The notes: generated by a model from the sequence alone, not told the origin. Shown: positions 49,733-58,505, counted from the first letter of the stretch. The stretch: 64,000 nt of DNA from Streptomyces cinerochromogenes (GCF_014648635.1 NZ_BMRM01000002.1:550795-614794), one strand, 5' to 3'. Made by a program: numbers and translations.

Positions 49733-49969
49733 ATGCGCATTCGACGAGTCCTCGCCGCCGTCATCGCCACGGCAGCCCTCGCCGGGGTCGGCCTCGCAGA
49801 CGCCGCCACCGCCACCGCCACAACCGCCACCGCCACAACCGCCGCCCCCGCCAGCCTCACCCCGGGCGAGTGCATCGACGGCGGCGGAACGGTCGATCGG
49901 TCGAACTTGTCCTCGGCCCATCTCCCGACCTGCAAGGGCGGCAAGTTCAACGGGCAGGAAGTCGACTAA
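49733..49969 (+). CDS. Small secreted protein with Ala/Thr-rich repeat
   Basis: A 78-residue exported protein. Signal: MRIRRVLAAVIATAALAGVGLADA. The next 16 residues are an Ala/Thr repeat (ATATATTATATT). The mature C-terminus has two Cys in ECIDGGGTVDRSNL and PTCKGGKFNGQEVD, likely joined in one disulfide. ATG 49733 has AAAGG at a suitable distance. Function unknown. Confidence 0.65.
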   Translation: MRIRRVLAAVIATAALAGVGLADAATATATTATATTAAPASLTPGECIDGGGTVDRSNLSSAHLPTCKGGKFNGQEVD

Positions 49970-49980
49970 ACCCCACTAGG

Positions 49981-50007
49981 CGCCCCGCAGCCACGCGCTG
50001 CGGGGCG
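49981..50007 (+). terminator. Hairpin terminator
   Basis: Perfect 11-bp stem (49981-49991 with 49997-50007) with a five-base loop, twelve bases past the small secreted protein gene. Confidence 0.7.
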
Positions 50008-50093
50008 TTCCCGCGCGAGCGTAGCCGGGAGAGTCGCAGGGACCGTGCCGATGAGCTACGGATCAAAAGGGGTGAGAGGGTGAGTGCGGAGAC

Positions 50094-50510
50094 CTAAAAG
50101 GGGCGGCGCCCTGTGACCGCGCCGGCCGGGTCGTCCAGCAGGGCGAGGCGGGCGGTGATGCGTTTGCCGACCGGTTCCCGCTGTGCTTCGAAGCCCTGGG
50201 CGACGGCTATGACGATCTCCAGGCCGTGCTGGCCCACCCGGCCGGCATCCGCGGCCCGGGCGATGGGCAGGACCGGGTCGGAGTCCCACACAACGACCTC
50301 GACCGTGTCACCGGCGATCCGCAAATCCAGCAGCAGCGGCCCCGGAGCGTACTTGAGGGCGTTGGTGACCAGCTCGCTCACCACCAGCTGGGTCAGGTCC
50401 ATGGCGCGCCGGGAAACCGGCAGGCCGTGGTCGGCCTGGACACGGGTCAGGAATCCGGCGGCAAGGTGCCGGGCCTCGGCAATGACCGTGCTGGTCCCGT
50501 CCAGGGCCAC
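50094..50510 (-). CDS. RsbW-like anti-sigma ATPase (HATPase_c_2)
   Basis: A 138-residue single-domain protein of the GHKL ATPase family. LTQLVVSELVTNALKYAPGPLLLDLRI has the N-box with the conserved Glu and Asn. WDSDPVLP and AGRVGQHGLEIVIAVAQGF provide the D-x-x and G-box-like regions. Such proteins bind sigma factors or phosphorylate STAS antagonists. A STAS gene is divergently placed 115 bases away. No sigma factor gene lies in the island, so a chromosomal partner is assumed. GTG 50510 is used because an in-frame stop precedes it. Confidence 0.8.
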   Translation of the reverse strand: MALDGTSTVIAEARHLAAGFLTRVQADHGLPVSRRAMDLTQLVVSELVTNALKYAPGPLLLDLRIAGDTVEVVVWDSDPVLPIARAADAGRVGQHGLEIVIAVAQGFEAQREPVGKRITARLALLDDPAGAVTGRRPF

Positions 50511-50625
50511 TGTGGTCTGGATGGTCTGTTCCCCCGGCGTGGTGTCTTCGTCTCACCCAGGCATCACCTCGTGCGGTCCAGGGCACCGATTCCCGCGAGG
50601 GCATGGCTGTGCCAGTATCACCGAC

Positions 50626-51003
50626 ATGGCTGAATCAGAAGTGGCGGATACCGAACAGGCGGTGCAGGCGGGCGAGCTATCGACCACCCTCTCTGTCACC
50701 GACGGTATCCGCGTGCTGACCGTCGCCGGAGAGATCGACCACGAGACCGGTGACACGTTCCGCCAGGCCCTCAAAGTCCCCGACGCGCCCCGGCCCCGCG
50801 TCGTGGTGGACCTGGGGCAGGTGACCTTCATGGACTCCAGCGGCATCAACGTCCTCATCGCCGCCCATAGCGCCCTCAGCGACGCCGGCGGCTGGCTCCG
50901 TCTCGCCCGACCCGGCGAATCCGTGCAACGCGTCCTGCACCTCGTCGGCATCGACACCGTCATCGACTGCCACGAAACCCTCCGCCAGGCGCTCACCGAC
51001 TGA
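50626..51003 (+). CDS. STAS-domain anti-sigma factor antagonist
   Basis: A 125-residue STAS protein. Core: GIRVLTVAGEIDHETGDTFRQAL, VVVDLGQVTFMDSSGINVLIAAHSAL with the phosphorylatable Ser region (MDSSG), and LARPGESVQRVLHLVGIDTVI. It should bind or be phosphorylated by an RsbW-like kinase, releasing a sigma factor. It is divergent from such a kinase gene here, and a shared promoter is likely. ATG 50626. Confidence 0.88.
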   Translation: MAESEVADTEQAVQAGELSTTLSVTDGIRVLTVAGEIDHETGDTFRQALKVPDAPRPRVVVDLGQVTFMDSSGINVLIAAHSALSDAGGWLRLARPGESVQRVLHLVGIDTVIDCHETLRQALTD

Positions 51004-51391
51004 CCGGTCACGCCGCAGCTGCCCGGCCAGTGCACGGGGCTGCCGTGGCCGTACTGCGGCCGACGGTGCGTCAGAGCGCGGCCGGCGCTGGCAGGTCTCT
51101 CCTTGGCCATCGACGAAGCCCGACCGTTGGTTAGGTCCCAGGTCGTACCCGGGCCACCCCCAACAGGGCCGGGGATGCAGCTGCTCTACAGAGTTGGACA
51201 CCTCGGAAGCCGGCCGCGCGTCAGAGACCCTAGCCATGGGCACTGACAACCAGCCCCGAGAGCACGACCTCTGACGCGTTGAGGACAACCAGCGTTCGTC
51301 CGTCCAGTGCCCATGCGTAGAGGGCGACAGGGCGACCCTGAAGGCGTGCGTGATCCGCAGGGAGCACTCGTCGAGATCGACACTGGGGGAG
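51004..51391. other. Gap between STAS and XRE genes
   Basis: No gene with solid support. A 45-residue minus-strand ORF (GTG 51367 to 51230; ends in LVVLNASEVVLSGLVVSAHG) lies in the XRE frame just after its stop; it has protein-like composition but no ribosome-binding site, so it is not claimed. Confidence 0.4.
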
Positions 51392-52588
51392 CTAGGCGGC
51401 CATCTCGATGCGTATCCGCTCCAGGGACTGGGCAGCTCGGGCGTGCTGCGCAGGCAGCCCCTTACCCGCCGTGCGCATGATGCGCTGGAGCTGGTGGGGG
51501 AGCCGCTGTGTGACCGCCTCCTGAATGGCGATGTCCAGCGACTGGGCTGCGCCGCTGCGATCGTCGGCAAGCATCTGGACTTGGGCCACGGTGACGAGTT
51601 CGATCACGCGCCACTGCGGGGCCACCACGGTCGTAGACAGCGGGCTCTGCTCCACGAGCCGCATGGCCTCCTTCGTACGGCTTGTGTCGACAAGTCCGCG
51701 CAGGCGGATCTCGTGCAGGGAGAAGGGGTTGAACAGACTGGTGTGGTCCACCCAGTCGAGAAGAGCATCGGTCTCCCGCATCACCTGGTCGAACAGCTCA
51801 CCATTGCCCAGTGCGCCGGCGGCCCGCGCGAGGAGAGGGAGGACGGCGGCGCGAGCGGTCTCGTCCGGAGCAGTGGCCGCGGCGCGGCACAGCCGTTGGA
51901 CGGCCGCGCCCCGCAAGCTGGCCTTGCGGAGTTCGTTGCCGTGCATGCGCAGCACGTAAGAGGTCATACGGACGTCGTCGAAGTACTCGGCGATCTCCAG
52001 GCTCTTGGCTGTCCAGTGCGCGGCGGTGGCGAGACGTTCCTCGGGCAGTACGTTGCCCAGGGCGACACCGAGGCCGACACGGGCCCGCGCGAGGAGGTGC
52101 AGGACGTCCCGCTCGGTGTGGCCGTCCTCGACACGTGCTTCGAGGCGGGCGACGAGCGGCCACAACTCCGAGACCGCTTCTGTGGCGTGCCCGGACTGGC
52201 GGGCGATCTCGGCGAGCCGGACAGTGGACTCGCCGAACTGCAGCATCGCCCGGTGATCGGTATCGGTCGGGTCGGTGACGCCGAGCACGTGTGGCGGCAA
52301 CTGCAGCGCTTCGCAGATACGGCGGCGGGAAGGCACGTCGTCCAAGGACCGCTTTCCCAGTTCCAGAGCGGAGATGTACGTCTTGTCGTAGCCGAGGAGT
52401 TCACCGAGTGCGGTCTGGTTCAGGCTGTGCACGCGGCGGTAGAAGCGCAAGATGTCGGCCAGGTCTCCCGTTGCCAGGACTAACTGAGCCTGGGGTGTGG
52501 CCCAGTGCCACTGAGCGTGCCGAGCCGAGGGCCGGGGAAGCGGGAGCCGGTCCTCACCCGCGCGTGCAGCGATCTCGCCCCCGGCCAT
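51392..52588 (-). CDS. XRE-family HTH regulator with TPR-like helical C-terminus
   Basis: A 398-residue regulator. A Cro/C1-type HTH lies at about residues 45-105 ([41 protein letters not shown]). The long helical remainder ([28 protein letters not shown] and similar) has the repeat pattern of TPR sensors, possibly detecting a small molecule or peptide. ATG 52588 begins five bases after the NUDIX gene, so the two form an operon. XRE/TPR regulators of this size are frequent in Streptomyces mobile regions. Likely controls the divergent oxygenase cluster; inferred from position. Confidence 0.82.
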   Translation of the reverse strand: MAGGEIAARAGEDRLPLPRPSARHAQWHWATPQAQLVLATGDLADILRFYRRVHSLNQTALGELLGYDKTYISALELGKRSLDDVPSRRRICEALQLPPHVLGVTDPTDTDHRAMLQFGESTVRLAEIARQSGHATEAVSELWPLVARLEARVEDGHTERDVLHLLARARVGLGVALGNVLPEERLATAAHWTAKSLEIAEYFDDVRMTSYVLRMHGNELRKASLRGAAVQRLCRAAATAPDETARAAVLPLLARAAGALGNGELFDQVMRETDALLDWVDHTSLFNPFSLHEIRLRGLVDTSRTKEAMRLVEQSPLSTTVVAPQWRVIELVTVAQVQMLADDRSGAAQSLDIAIQEAVTQRLPHQLQRIMRTAGKGLPAQHARAAQSLERIRIEMAA

Positions 52589-52593
52589 GCCGA

Positions 52594-53070
52594 CTACATC
52601 CGCTCGTAGTCGTCCAAGGCCGCCGGGCCGGCGTTCCTCCGGCCGTACCAGGCGGTGATGGCCTGCTTGTATCCGTCGGGCATGTTCAGGTCCGGCACTT
52701 CGTCCGCGGTGAACATGCCCAGCTGCTTGTGCTCGTGGCTGACGACCGGCGGCCGTTCGGGGGTCAGCACGGTGCAGCCGTAGGTCACGATCAGTACGCG
52801 CCGACCCGGGATCGGCTCGTAGATCCACACACCGCCGTCGATGAGTGGGCCAGCCTTGACGTCCCACCCGGTCTCTTCCTGGATCTCGCGCTCAAGGGCC
52901 GCCTCGGGACTGACATCCGGCAGTTGAACTCCGTCGCCGGTACCGATCTCCAGCCGCCCTCCAGGCAGTTCCCACTCATCACGTTCGTTCCGCAGCAGCA
53001 GCACACGATCACGCGCGTCGAGCGCAACGCCCTTCACGGAGACGGGCCAGAGCGGCGGCGTGTACGTCAT
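52594..53070 (-). CDS. NUDIX hydrolase
   Basis: A 158-residue NUDIX-fold pyrophosphohydrolase. [11 protein letters not shown], with [15 protein letters not shown], forms the box G-x5-E-x7-R-E-U-x-E-E-x-G-U, interrupted by about a dozen extra residues ([12 protein letters not shown]) between the first Gly-Gly and the R-E-x-x-E-E core. Such insertions occur in some family members. Substrate: a nucleoside diphosphate derivative. ATG 53070 ([12 protein letters not shown]) is the natural domain start. It precedes the XRE gene and is divergent from the oxygenase cluster. Confidence 0.85.
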   Translation of the reverse strand: MTYTPPLWPVSVKGVALDARDRVLLLRNERDEWELPGGRLEIGTGDGVQLPDVSPEAALEREIQEETGWDVKAGPLIDGGVWIYEPIPGRRVLIVTYGCTVLTPERPPVVSHEHKQLGMFTADEVPDLNMPDGYKQAITAWYGRRNAGPAALDDYERM

Positions 53071-53237
53071 GACGGTCCTCGTCTGCGGTGTGCGAGCCGG
53101 GCCTTGGGAACGTAGCACGCGCCTCTCAGCCCGCCACCCTGCCATCCCATTTGTCCGAGTCGACAGTCTGTCGCTTTACCGCGACCACCCTGCCTCCCCA
53201 CTCTGATCACACCGATCCCGATCGAAGGAGTACGGCG

Positions 53238-54039
53238 ATGCTCGACGCCTCCACACGCTCCGAGGGGCTCTTCGCGGACCACTTCGTCAACCTCCGCGTC
53301 CCGCACGCCAGCGACGTGATCGCCGCACAGCTTCGTGAGACCGGCCTCGTCACCCTGGACGGAATGGCCACTCGCCAGGAAGTCCTGTCGTTCGCCTCCC
53401 CATTGATGGCGATCACGCCCCATCCGCACGGCGCTCCTGACGGCTTGACCCTGATCCACAACACGGGCAGCCACGCCCACCGCGCCGGCTTCGCCGGACT
53501 CGGCAACGGCGAACTGCTCCCCCACACGGAGAGGTCGGGCACGCCATCCCCTCCGCGTCTGATCCTCCTGGTCTGCCTACAGCCGGCATCCGATGGTGGT
53601 GAGACGCTCCTCGCGGACGGACGTGATGTGCACGCCCGCCTGGTCAGCGAGGACCGCGCGGCAGCGGTCGCGCTCTGCCAGCCCCGGACCGCCTACTTCG
53701 GTGAGGGCGCCGGCCACGCCTCCCAGGTCTTCACCGTCCACCCCGACGGCCGGATCTGCATACGGCTGCGACAGGACGGTCTGGCCCGCTGGAGACCCCA
53801 TCGTCCAGCCCTACCTCCCCGTGCTCCGCAGCGCCATCACCACCAGTCAGCATCGCCTCACGCTTCGGGCCGGGCAGGGCTACCTGCTGGACAACCACCG
53901 TTGGCTGCACGCCCGCACGCGTTTTACCGGGGACCGGCGGCTCCTGCGCGCGCTGGGCGACCCGCGCTTCGCTCTTCCCGACGGATTCACGCCCTGCCCG
54001 ACCGCATCCGTTCTGCCCAGAACGAGTGAGGCCCTCTGA
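53238..54039 (+). pseudogene. TauD/clavaminate-synthase-like 2OG oxygenase, frameshifted
   Basis: ATG 53238 (RBS GAAGGAG) gives an N-terminal half with the Fe(II)/2OG fold marks LLPHTERSGTPSPPRLILLVCLQ (H-x-E iron ligands) and GGETLLADGRDV. Around 53780-53800 the frame breaks. The correct continuation in another frame reads DPIVQPYLPVLRSAITTSQHR, and then GYLLDNHRWLHARTRFTGDRR, containing the second iron His and the 2OG-binding Arg, and stops at 54037-54039. All catalytic residues survive across the two frames, so it is either a recent pseudogene or a sequencing error in an intact gene. It opens the peptide/oxygenase/reductase cluster. Confidence 0.75.
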
Positions 54040-54063
54040 TGTTCACGAGAAGAGGTGACAGTC

Positions 54064-54285
54064 ATGGCTGATCGCAGCCTGCCTGCTCTCCGGGCCGTGA
54101 TGGTCGACAGCCGCACGGGCCGCATCGGCCGGGTCATGGGCAGCGAGGGACCGTACGTGCAGCTTCGTCCCCTCAACGGGGGGGGGAGGGAGTGGGACGT
54201 GCCGCCCGACCAGCTGCGGGCACCCACAGCAGCCGAGGAGATGAGTGGCAGGGTCGCCGTGGCGAACGGACGGTGGGGTCGGTGA
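54064..54285 (+). CDS. Small beta-barrel-like protein of unknown function
   Basis: A 73-residue protein: LPALRAVMVDSRTGRIGRVMGSEGPYVQLRPLNGGGREWDVPPDQL. The V-D-S-x-T-G-R-I-G-x-V pattern and spacing of Gly residues resemble PRC-barrel or SH3-like small domains. ATG 54064 is preceded by GAGGTGAC. It lies 24 bases after the oxygenase stop. Role unknown. Confidence 0.65.
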   Translation: MADRSLPALRAVMVDSRTGRIGRVMGSEGPYVQLRPLNGGGREWDVPPDQLRAPTAAEEMSGRVAVANGRWGR

Positions 54286-54340
54286 GCCCGCGCATCACCA
54301 GACGCCACAAGCGGTCGCGGCACGCCTGGCGGCACACGGG

Positions 54341-54460
54341 ATGCGGCGGGCCATCGCCTGGCTGGGTCGTTTCGCCGGTCCGCTGCTGGTCGTCGCTATC
54401 GCCGCGTCGTGCGGCTTCGTGATCGGCGTGGCGGTCGCCAGCACCCCAGCCCACCCCTGA
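54341..54460 (+). CDS. Putative small membrane peptide
   Basis: A 39-residue peptide (MRRAIAWLGRFAGPLLVVAI, then ASCGFVIGVAVASTP) that is essentially a single membrane helix. The ribosome-binding site is poor, and a longer form starting at GTG 54245 in the same frame is possible. Weakly supported. Confidence 0.35.
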   Translation: MRRAIAWLGRFAGPLLVVAIAASCGFVIGVAVASTPAHP

Positions 54461-54663
54461 CTTCCGGTTCCTTCAGACACCGGCCCCTGAGTTCCCGTCC
54501 CTGCCGGACGTAGCCGATCGAGACGCTCCCCCACGTTGAGAAGCCCCGGCAGGGGCGGGTCGCAAACCCCGCCTCGGACGGACCAATCCGCCCGCGCCCT
54601 TGGACAGGTCGAGCGCCGTCCGGGGCGGGTCCGCAATGCACCTCATCGTCATAGGAGGACTCA

Positions 54664-54807
54664 ATGCCGAGCAGCAGCACCACCCCGGCGGCCGAGCCGG
54701 CACCGACGGGCCTGGTCAGGGCACGCCGTCGCATCCAGGCCGCCCGCGAGCGCGGCGTAACCCCGTCTGACGGTGGCAGCACCGGCCGCACCGACGGCAA
54801 CGACTGA
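54664..54807 (+). CDS. 47-residue basic peptide, candidate modified-peptide precursor
   Basis: MPSSSTTPAAEPAPTGLV begins a Ser/Thr/Pro-rich segment. A basic helical middle (RARRRIQAARERG) and a Gly/Asp/Thr-rich end (SDGGSTGRTDGND) follow. It has a very good ribosome site (AGGAGG five to six bases from ATG). Its stop is 16 bases before the JmjC oxygenase start. No homologue is recognised. Size, position and composition fit a substrate or precursor peptide of the neighbouring enzymes, but nothing proves this. Confidence 0.5.
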   Translation: MPSSSTTPAAEPAPTGLVRARRRIQAARERGVTPSDGGSTGRTDGND

Positions 54808-54823
54808 TCAGGGAGGAGCCGCG

Positions 54824-56014
54824 TTGTCGCCGCTGAATCTGGCGGCTCACCTGGGCCAGGACGAGTTCCTGGCCCAGGTGCTCCACCGCCACCACCGCCA
54901 TGTCCCCCACGCCCTCGCCGAGCCGGGCCGGCTGATCACCTGGGACGACGTCAACACCATCCTCGCCACCCACCGCCTGGAACCGCCCCGCTTCCGCCTC
55001 TCCGCCGAAGGCGAGATGCTTCCCGCATACCGCTACACGTCCCCGGTCACGACCCGCCGGCACACCGTCTGGCAGCGCCTGCATCCGGCCGAACTGCACG
55101 CTCGCCTCGCCGAGGGCGCCTCCCTGGTCATCGACGCCGTCGACGAACTACACCCGGCCGTCGGCCGCGCGGCCATGGAACTGGAGCAGTGGTTGCGCAC
55201 GGGCGTGCAGACCAACCTGTACGCGTCCTGGACCGCCCGTGAAGGCTTCGGCGTCCACTGGGACGACCATGATGTGCTCGTCGTCCAGATCGACGGGGCC
55301 AAACGCTGGAAGCTGTACGGGCCCACGCGGGCCGCCCCCATGTACAAGGACACCGACGAGCCGGAGCCCCCTCCCATCCAACCGCTCACCGAGCTGGTCA
55401 TGCTCCCTGGCGACCTGCTCTACCTCCCCCGCGGCTGGTGGCACTCGGTGGCCGCCTCCGAAGGCGAGCACTCCCTCCACCTCACTTTCGGCATCCAGAC
55501 CTCCACCGGCGCCCAACTGCTGTCCTGGCTCGCCGATGACCTGCGCCGTCACCCGGTCCTGCGCGAAGACCTGCCCGTGCACGCGACGGCCGCTGACCGG
55601 GCTGACTACCTGGAACGACTACGCAAGCAGGTCACCGCAGCACTGGAGGATCCGAACGTGATCAACCGGTACGCGACGATGCGCGATGCCAGTGATCTCA
55701 CGCGGCTTAGGCCAAGCCTGCCCCATGTCACCGGCCTCGCCGCGAACCCGAACACCCGCGTCCGGCTGACCACCGCACGCGCCCGGATCGAGCCAGCAAC
55801 CGACGGGACCTCGGTGGTGTTCCGGGCGTGCGACCACGAGTGGGAGATGGCCCAGGAAGCCCTGCCGCTGCTCACACGACTGATCTCCGCTGTTCCCCAC
55901 GCCGTCTCCCTCAGCGAACTGGCCGCGGCGGCCGGCCTCTCTGTCGACGCCGTGGCAGCCGCCGTCTCCGAGCTGATGACGGGCCAAGCGATCACAGTGG
56001 AAGGCCAAGGGTGA
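54824..56014 (+). CDS. JmjC/ROX-like cupin oxygenase
   Basis: A 396-residue Fe(II)/2-oxoglutarate oxygenase. The JmjC core holds GVHWDDHDVLVVQIDGAKRWKLYGP (H-x-D iron ligands) and LPGDLLYLPRGWWHSVAASEGEHSLHLTFGI (second His ligand and a 2OG site nearby). The C-terminal part is a winged-helix-like domain (RLISAVPHAVSLSELAAAAGLSVDAVAAAVSEL), as in bacterial ROX enzymes that hydroxylate an Arg or His of ribosomal proteins. TTG 54824 has GGAGG six to seven bases upstream; an in-frame GTG at 54773 lies within the preceding ORF and is rejected. It is coupled to the next gene by TGATG. Confidence 0.8.
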   Translation: MSPLNLAAHLGQDEFLAQVLHRHHRHVPHALAEPGRLITWDDVNTILATHRLEPPRFRLSAEGEMLPAYRYTSPVTTRRHTVWQRLHPAELHARLAEGASLVIDAVDELHPAVGRAAMELEQWLRTGVQTNLYASWTAREGFGVHWDDHDVLVVQIDGAKRWKLYGPTRAAPMYKDTDEPEPPPIQPLTELVMLPGDLLYLPRGWWHSVAASEGEHSLHLTFGIQTSTGAQLLSWLADDLRRHPVLREDLPVHATAADRADYLERLRKQVTAALEDPNVINRYATMRDASDLTRLRPSLPHVTGLAANPNTRVRLTTARARIEPATDGTSVVFRACDHEWEMAQEALPLLTRLISAVPHAVSLSELAAAAGLSVDAVAAAVSELMTGQAITVEGQG

Positions 56015-56922
56015 TGGCGACGGCAGCCCTGGGGCTGGGCACCTACCGTCTCCAGCCCGCCGCCCTGATCGACGCAGCCGCACGCGCAGCCGCCGACCCC
56101 GCCACCGCTTGGATCGACACCGCGCCCAACTATCTCGGCGGGCGAGCGCAGGAACTACTCGCATCCTTCCTCGTCCGGCACCCGGTCCCAACCTCCACCA
56201 AGGTCGGATTCCTCACTGCCCAGACCGCGAAGGATGCCGTACTCGACGGAGCGATCACCGGCGAGGAGGCGGCACGGCGACATTGCTTGAGCACCCCGTA
56301 CGTGCACTGGCAGTGCGCCCGCAACCGCACCGAACTCGGCCGAGACCGCCTCGACCTTGTGTTCACGCACAACCCCGAGCACGCCGACGGCGACCCGTAC
56401 GAAGCCCTTCATGACGCTTTCATCGCCCTCGAAGAAGAGGCAGCAGCCGGCACCCTGACCGGCTACGGGGTCGCCACCTGGGACGGCTTCGAAACCGGCG
56501 CCCTGAACGTCCCCACCCTTCACCAACTGGCCGCCTCGGCCGCCGGGAGCGAGCAGCACCATCTGAGGGCGATCCAGCTGCCGGTGTCCCTCGTCACCGC
56601 AACCGCCTTCTCCCAAGCCCTGGACGGCGAGGGTCCCATCGCCCAGGCAGCAGAACGCGGCTGGCAAGTATTCGCTTCGGCCCCCCTGTTCGGCGGCGAA
56701 CTGCCACACCTTGCCACCCGCGAACTCACGGAGTTGTTGAACCCGGACCTCAGCACAGCACAGGCATGCCTGCTCGCCGCAGCGTCCTGCCCTGGAGTGA
56801 CACGAACCCTGCTCTCCGCCTCCAGTCCGGCACACTGGGCCGAGGCACGAGAGGCTCTGCGCCTCCCGGCCATCCCGGTCCCTATCCTGCGGAAGGTGCT
56901 GGATGTACTCGCCGCCGGCTGA
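56014..56922 (+). CDS. Aldo/keto reductase family protein
   Basis: A 302-residue (beta/alpha)8 oxidoreductase. LGLGTYRLQPAALIDAA is the N-terminal strand. The catalytic set is visible in WIDTAPNYLGGRAQELLASFL (Asp and Tyr), PTSTKVGFL (Lys) and LVFTHNPEH (His). FGGEL near the end fits the NAD(P)H-contact loop. The family reduces aldehydes or ketones. Together with the two oxygenases it could process a newly oxidised side chain. The ATG at 56014 overlaps the preceding stop (TGATG). Confidence 0.82.
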   Translation: MATAALGLGTYRLQPAALIDAAARAAADPATAWIDTAPNYLGGRAQELLASFLVRHPVPTSTKVGFLTAQTAKDAVLDGAITGEEAARRHCLSTPYVHWQCARNRTELGRDRLDLVFTHNPEHADGDPYEALHDAFIALEEEAAAGTLTGYGVATWDGFETGALNVPTLHQLAASAAGSEQHHLRAIQLPVSLVTATAFSQALDGEGPIAQAAERGWQVFASAPLFGGELPHLATRELTELLNPDLSTAQACLLAAASCPGVTRTLLSASSPAHWAEAREALRLPAIPVPILRKVLDVLAAG

Positions 56923-57724
56923 ACCAGCAGACCAGCAGCGCATGCGCCGGGCGTTCGCGCAATCGGCCGGGCTTGTCAACGCCACGGTCACCGGCCCCGA
57001 AGTCTGGGGCTGGTACGGCCGCACCCTCAGTAGCCGCGTCGAGCATCCGGACCGGGGAGACTGCTGGCTGAGACTGCTCTCCGCACCGCGCGATCGAGCG
57101 GCGGGAAAGATCTGGGAAGGCAATCGGAAGGCAGCCGCGCTGTTCGACGGACATGTCCACAAGCCGTTCCTGTACGACACCGTCGAGTCGACCAAGGACG
57201 GCTACACGTACCGGGCCGAGCTGCACCAGTACGTCGACGAGCCCACCTGCTCTCCCAGCCCCGTTCTGCGCACCCGGCTGGCTCTGCCGGCCTCGTGGTG
57301 GGACTCCCTCCGCACCGATCTCGAGTACGTCAGCGGAACGGCCACCGACCGTGTGGCTGTCCGGCAGGAGTGGGTGGACCGTTCGGTCCCCCGCTTCCTA
57401 GGCACACCCAGCCCGCGTATCACCGCCTGGGCAACAGCCCACGGGGATCTGCACATGGCTAACCTGACCGCCAGCCCCTACCTCCTCGACTGGGAAGGCT
57501 TCGGGCTGGCGCCCGCCGGTTACGACGCTGCCATGCTCCTGGCGTACTGCCTGCTCCTCCCCGATGTCGCCCAGCGTGTCCGTGACTCCTTCCCGATCCT
57601 CGGCACGGCGCCTGGGCGCGTGGCGCAGATCATCGTGGTCACCGAGTTACTACAGTCCGCCTCGCGCGGGGACCACCCCGAACTCGTGCCCGCCCTTCAG
57701 GACCTGATCACCGACCTGACCTGA
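56903..57724 (+). CDS. Aminoglycoside-phosphotransferase/kinase-like protein with a TTA codon
   Basis: A 273-residue protein of the APH/choline-kinase fold. ATAHGDLHMANLTASPYLLDWEGFGLAPAGYDAAML is the Brenner-type catalytic loop (H-G-D-x-H-x-x-N) followed by the metal-binding Asp (D-W-E). The N-terminal lobe is short and atypical. ATG 56903 overlaps the reductase gene by 20 bases. A TTA Leu codon lies at 57647-57649, so translation should need bldA tRNA and be developmentally timed. It may phosphorylate a small-molecule or peptide hydroxyl; substrate unknown. Confidence 0.8.
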   Translation: MYSPPAEPADQQRMRRAFAQSAGLVNATVTGPEVWGWYGRTLSSRVEHPDRGDCWLRLLSAPRDRAAGKIWEGNRKAAALFDGHVHKPFLYDTVESTKDGYTYRAELHQYVDEPTCSPSPVLRTRLALPASWWDSLRTDLEYVSGTATDRVAVRQEWVDRSVPRFLGTPSPRITAWATAHGDLHMANLTASPYLLDWEGFGLAPAGYDAAMLLAYCLLLPDVAQRVRDSFPILGTAPGRVAQIIVVTELLQSASRGDHPELVPALQDLITDLT

Positions 57725-58239
57725 CTTGTGCTTAGCCGGGTCAGTTTTGGCCTACGTGGAGCCGATGAAGCCCGGCTTCATGCAGCAGGCCATGACTGAC
57801 CGACGCGCAGCGGAGCCGGTGCGAACACGCGACTCGCCTCGGCCCTCCTACGGCACTCCCGGGGGATGTGACCTTTATTGCGGCATGGGAGTCCCGGGCA
57901 CGTTTGCCGTTGTGCCCTCCGCCGGCGACGGTGGCAGCGGCACATGTCCCGTCGAGCGAGGTCACAGGGTCGCGGACGGAAGTGCACGGCAGGAAGGCCG
58001 TGCCCGGGGAGAGCAATATCTGTGCCCGCGAAATGAGAAATTGGCGCGGGGTACGGCGAATATTCCTCGACCGCCCGGCGGAACGGAATTATCGACCGTG
58101 CAGGGCCGATCGCACCGTGCTACTGTCGTCATCAGTTGCAGGTGTGGTTGCCAGAAGGTTTTTCCGACGGCTGATCATCACGGCGACACGGAACACGCAC
58201 AAGGCGTATTCCTGACACCGTCTCCGAAGGAGAAACAAC
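57725..58239. other. Long 5' region of the cold-shock gene
   Basis: No convincing gene. The 515 bases before csp should hold its promoter and long untranslated leader, as is usual for cold-shock genes. I see no clear structure. Confidence 0.45.
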
Positions 58240-58443
58240 ATGGCTACTGGCACTGTGAAGTGGTTCAACGCGGAAAAGGGCTTCGGCTTCATCGAGCAGG
58301 ACGGCGGCGGCGCCGACGTCTTCGCCCACTACTCGAACATCGCCACCCAGGGCTTCCGCGAGCTGCTGGAAGGCCAGAAGGTGTCGTTCGACATCGCGCA
58401 GGGCCAGAAGGGCCCGACGGCTGAGAACATCGTTCCCGCCTGA
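58240..58443 (+). CDS. Cold-shock protein CspA family
   Basis: A 67-residue OB-fold single-strand nucleic-acid-binding protein. RNP1 is KGFGFIEQ and RNP2 is VFAHYSNI; the frame [23 protein letters not shown] is nearly invariant in the family. RBS AAGGAG. It probably acts as an RNA chaperone with the helicase that follows, after a terminator hairpin. Confidence 0.97.
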   Translation: MATGTVKWFNAEKGFGFIEQDGGGADVFAHYSNIATQGFRELLEGQKVSFDIAQGQKGPTAENIVPA

Positions 58444-58469
58444 CGCACCGGCGCTGACGCATACTTCGC

Positions 58470-58505
58470 AGCTGGGGCCCGCACCTTGGGGTGCGGGCCC
58501 CAGCT
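58470..58505 (+). terminator. Terminator hairpin after csp
   Basis: Perfect 16-bp stem (58470-58485 with 58490-58505) and a four-base loop, 26 bases beyond csp. Confidence 0.9.

Noticed and set aside
51230..51367. Possible 45-residue minus-strand ORF after the XRE gene
   Set aside because: Protein-like composition (ends LVVLNASEVVLSGLVVSAHG) but no ribosome-binding site and only a GTG start; kept only as a note.
57726..58424. 232-residue plus-strand ORF spanning the csp leader and gene
   Set aside because: It runs through csp in another frame; composition non-native, and the csp frame is certain.
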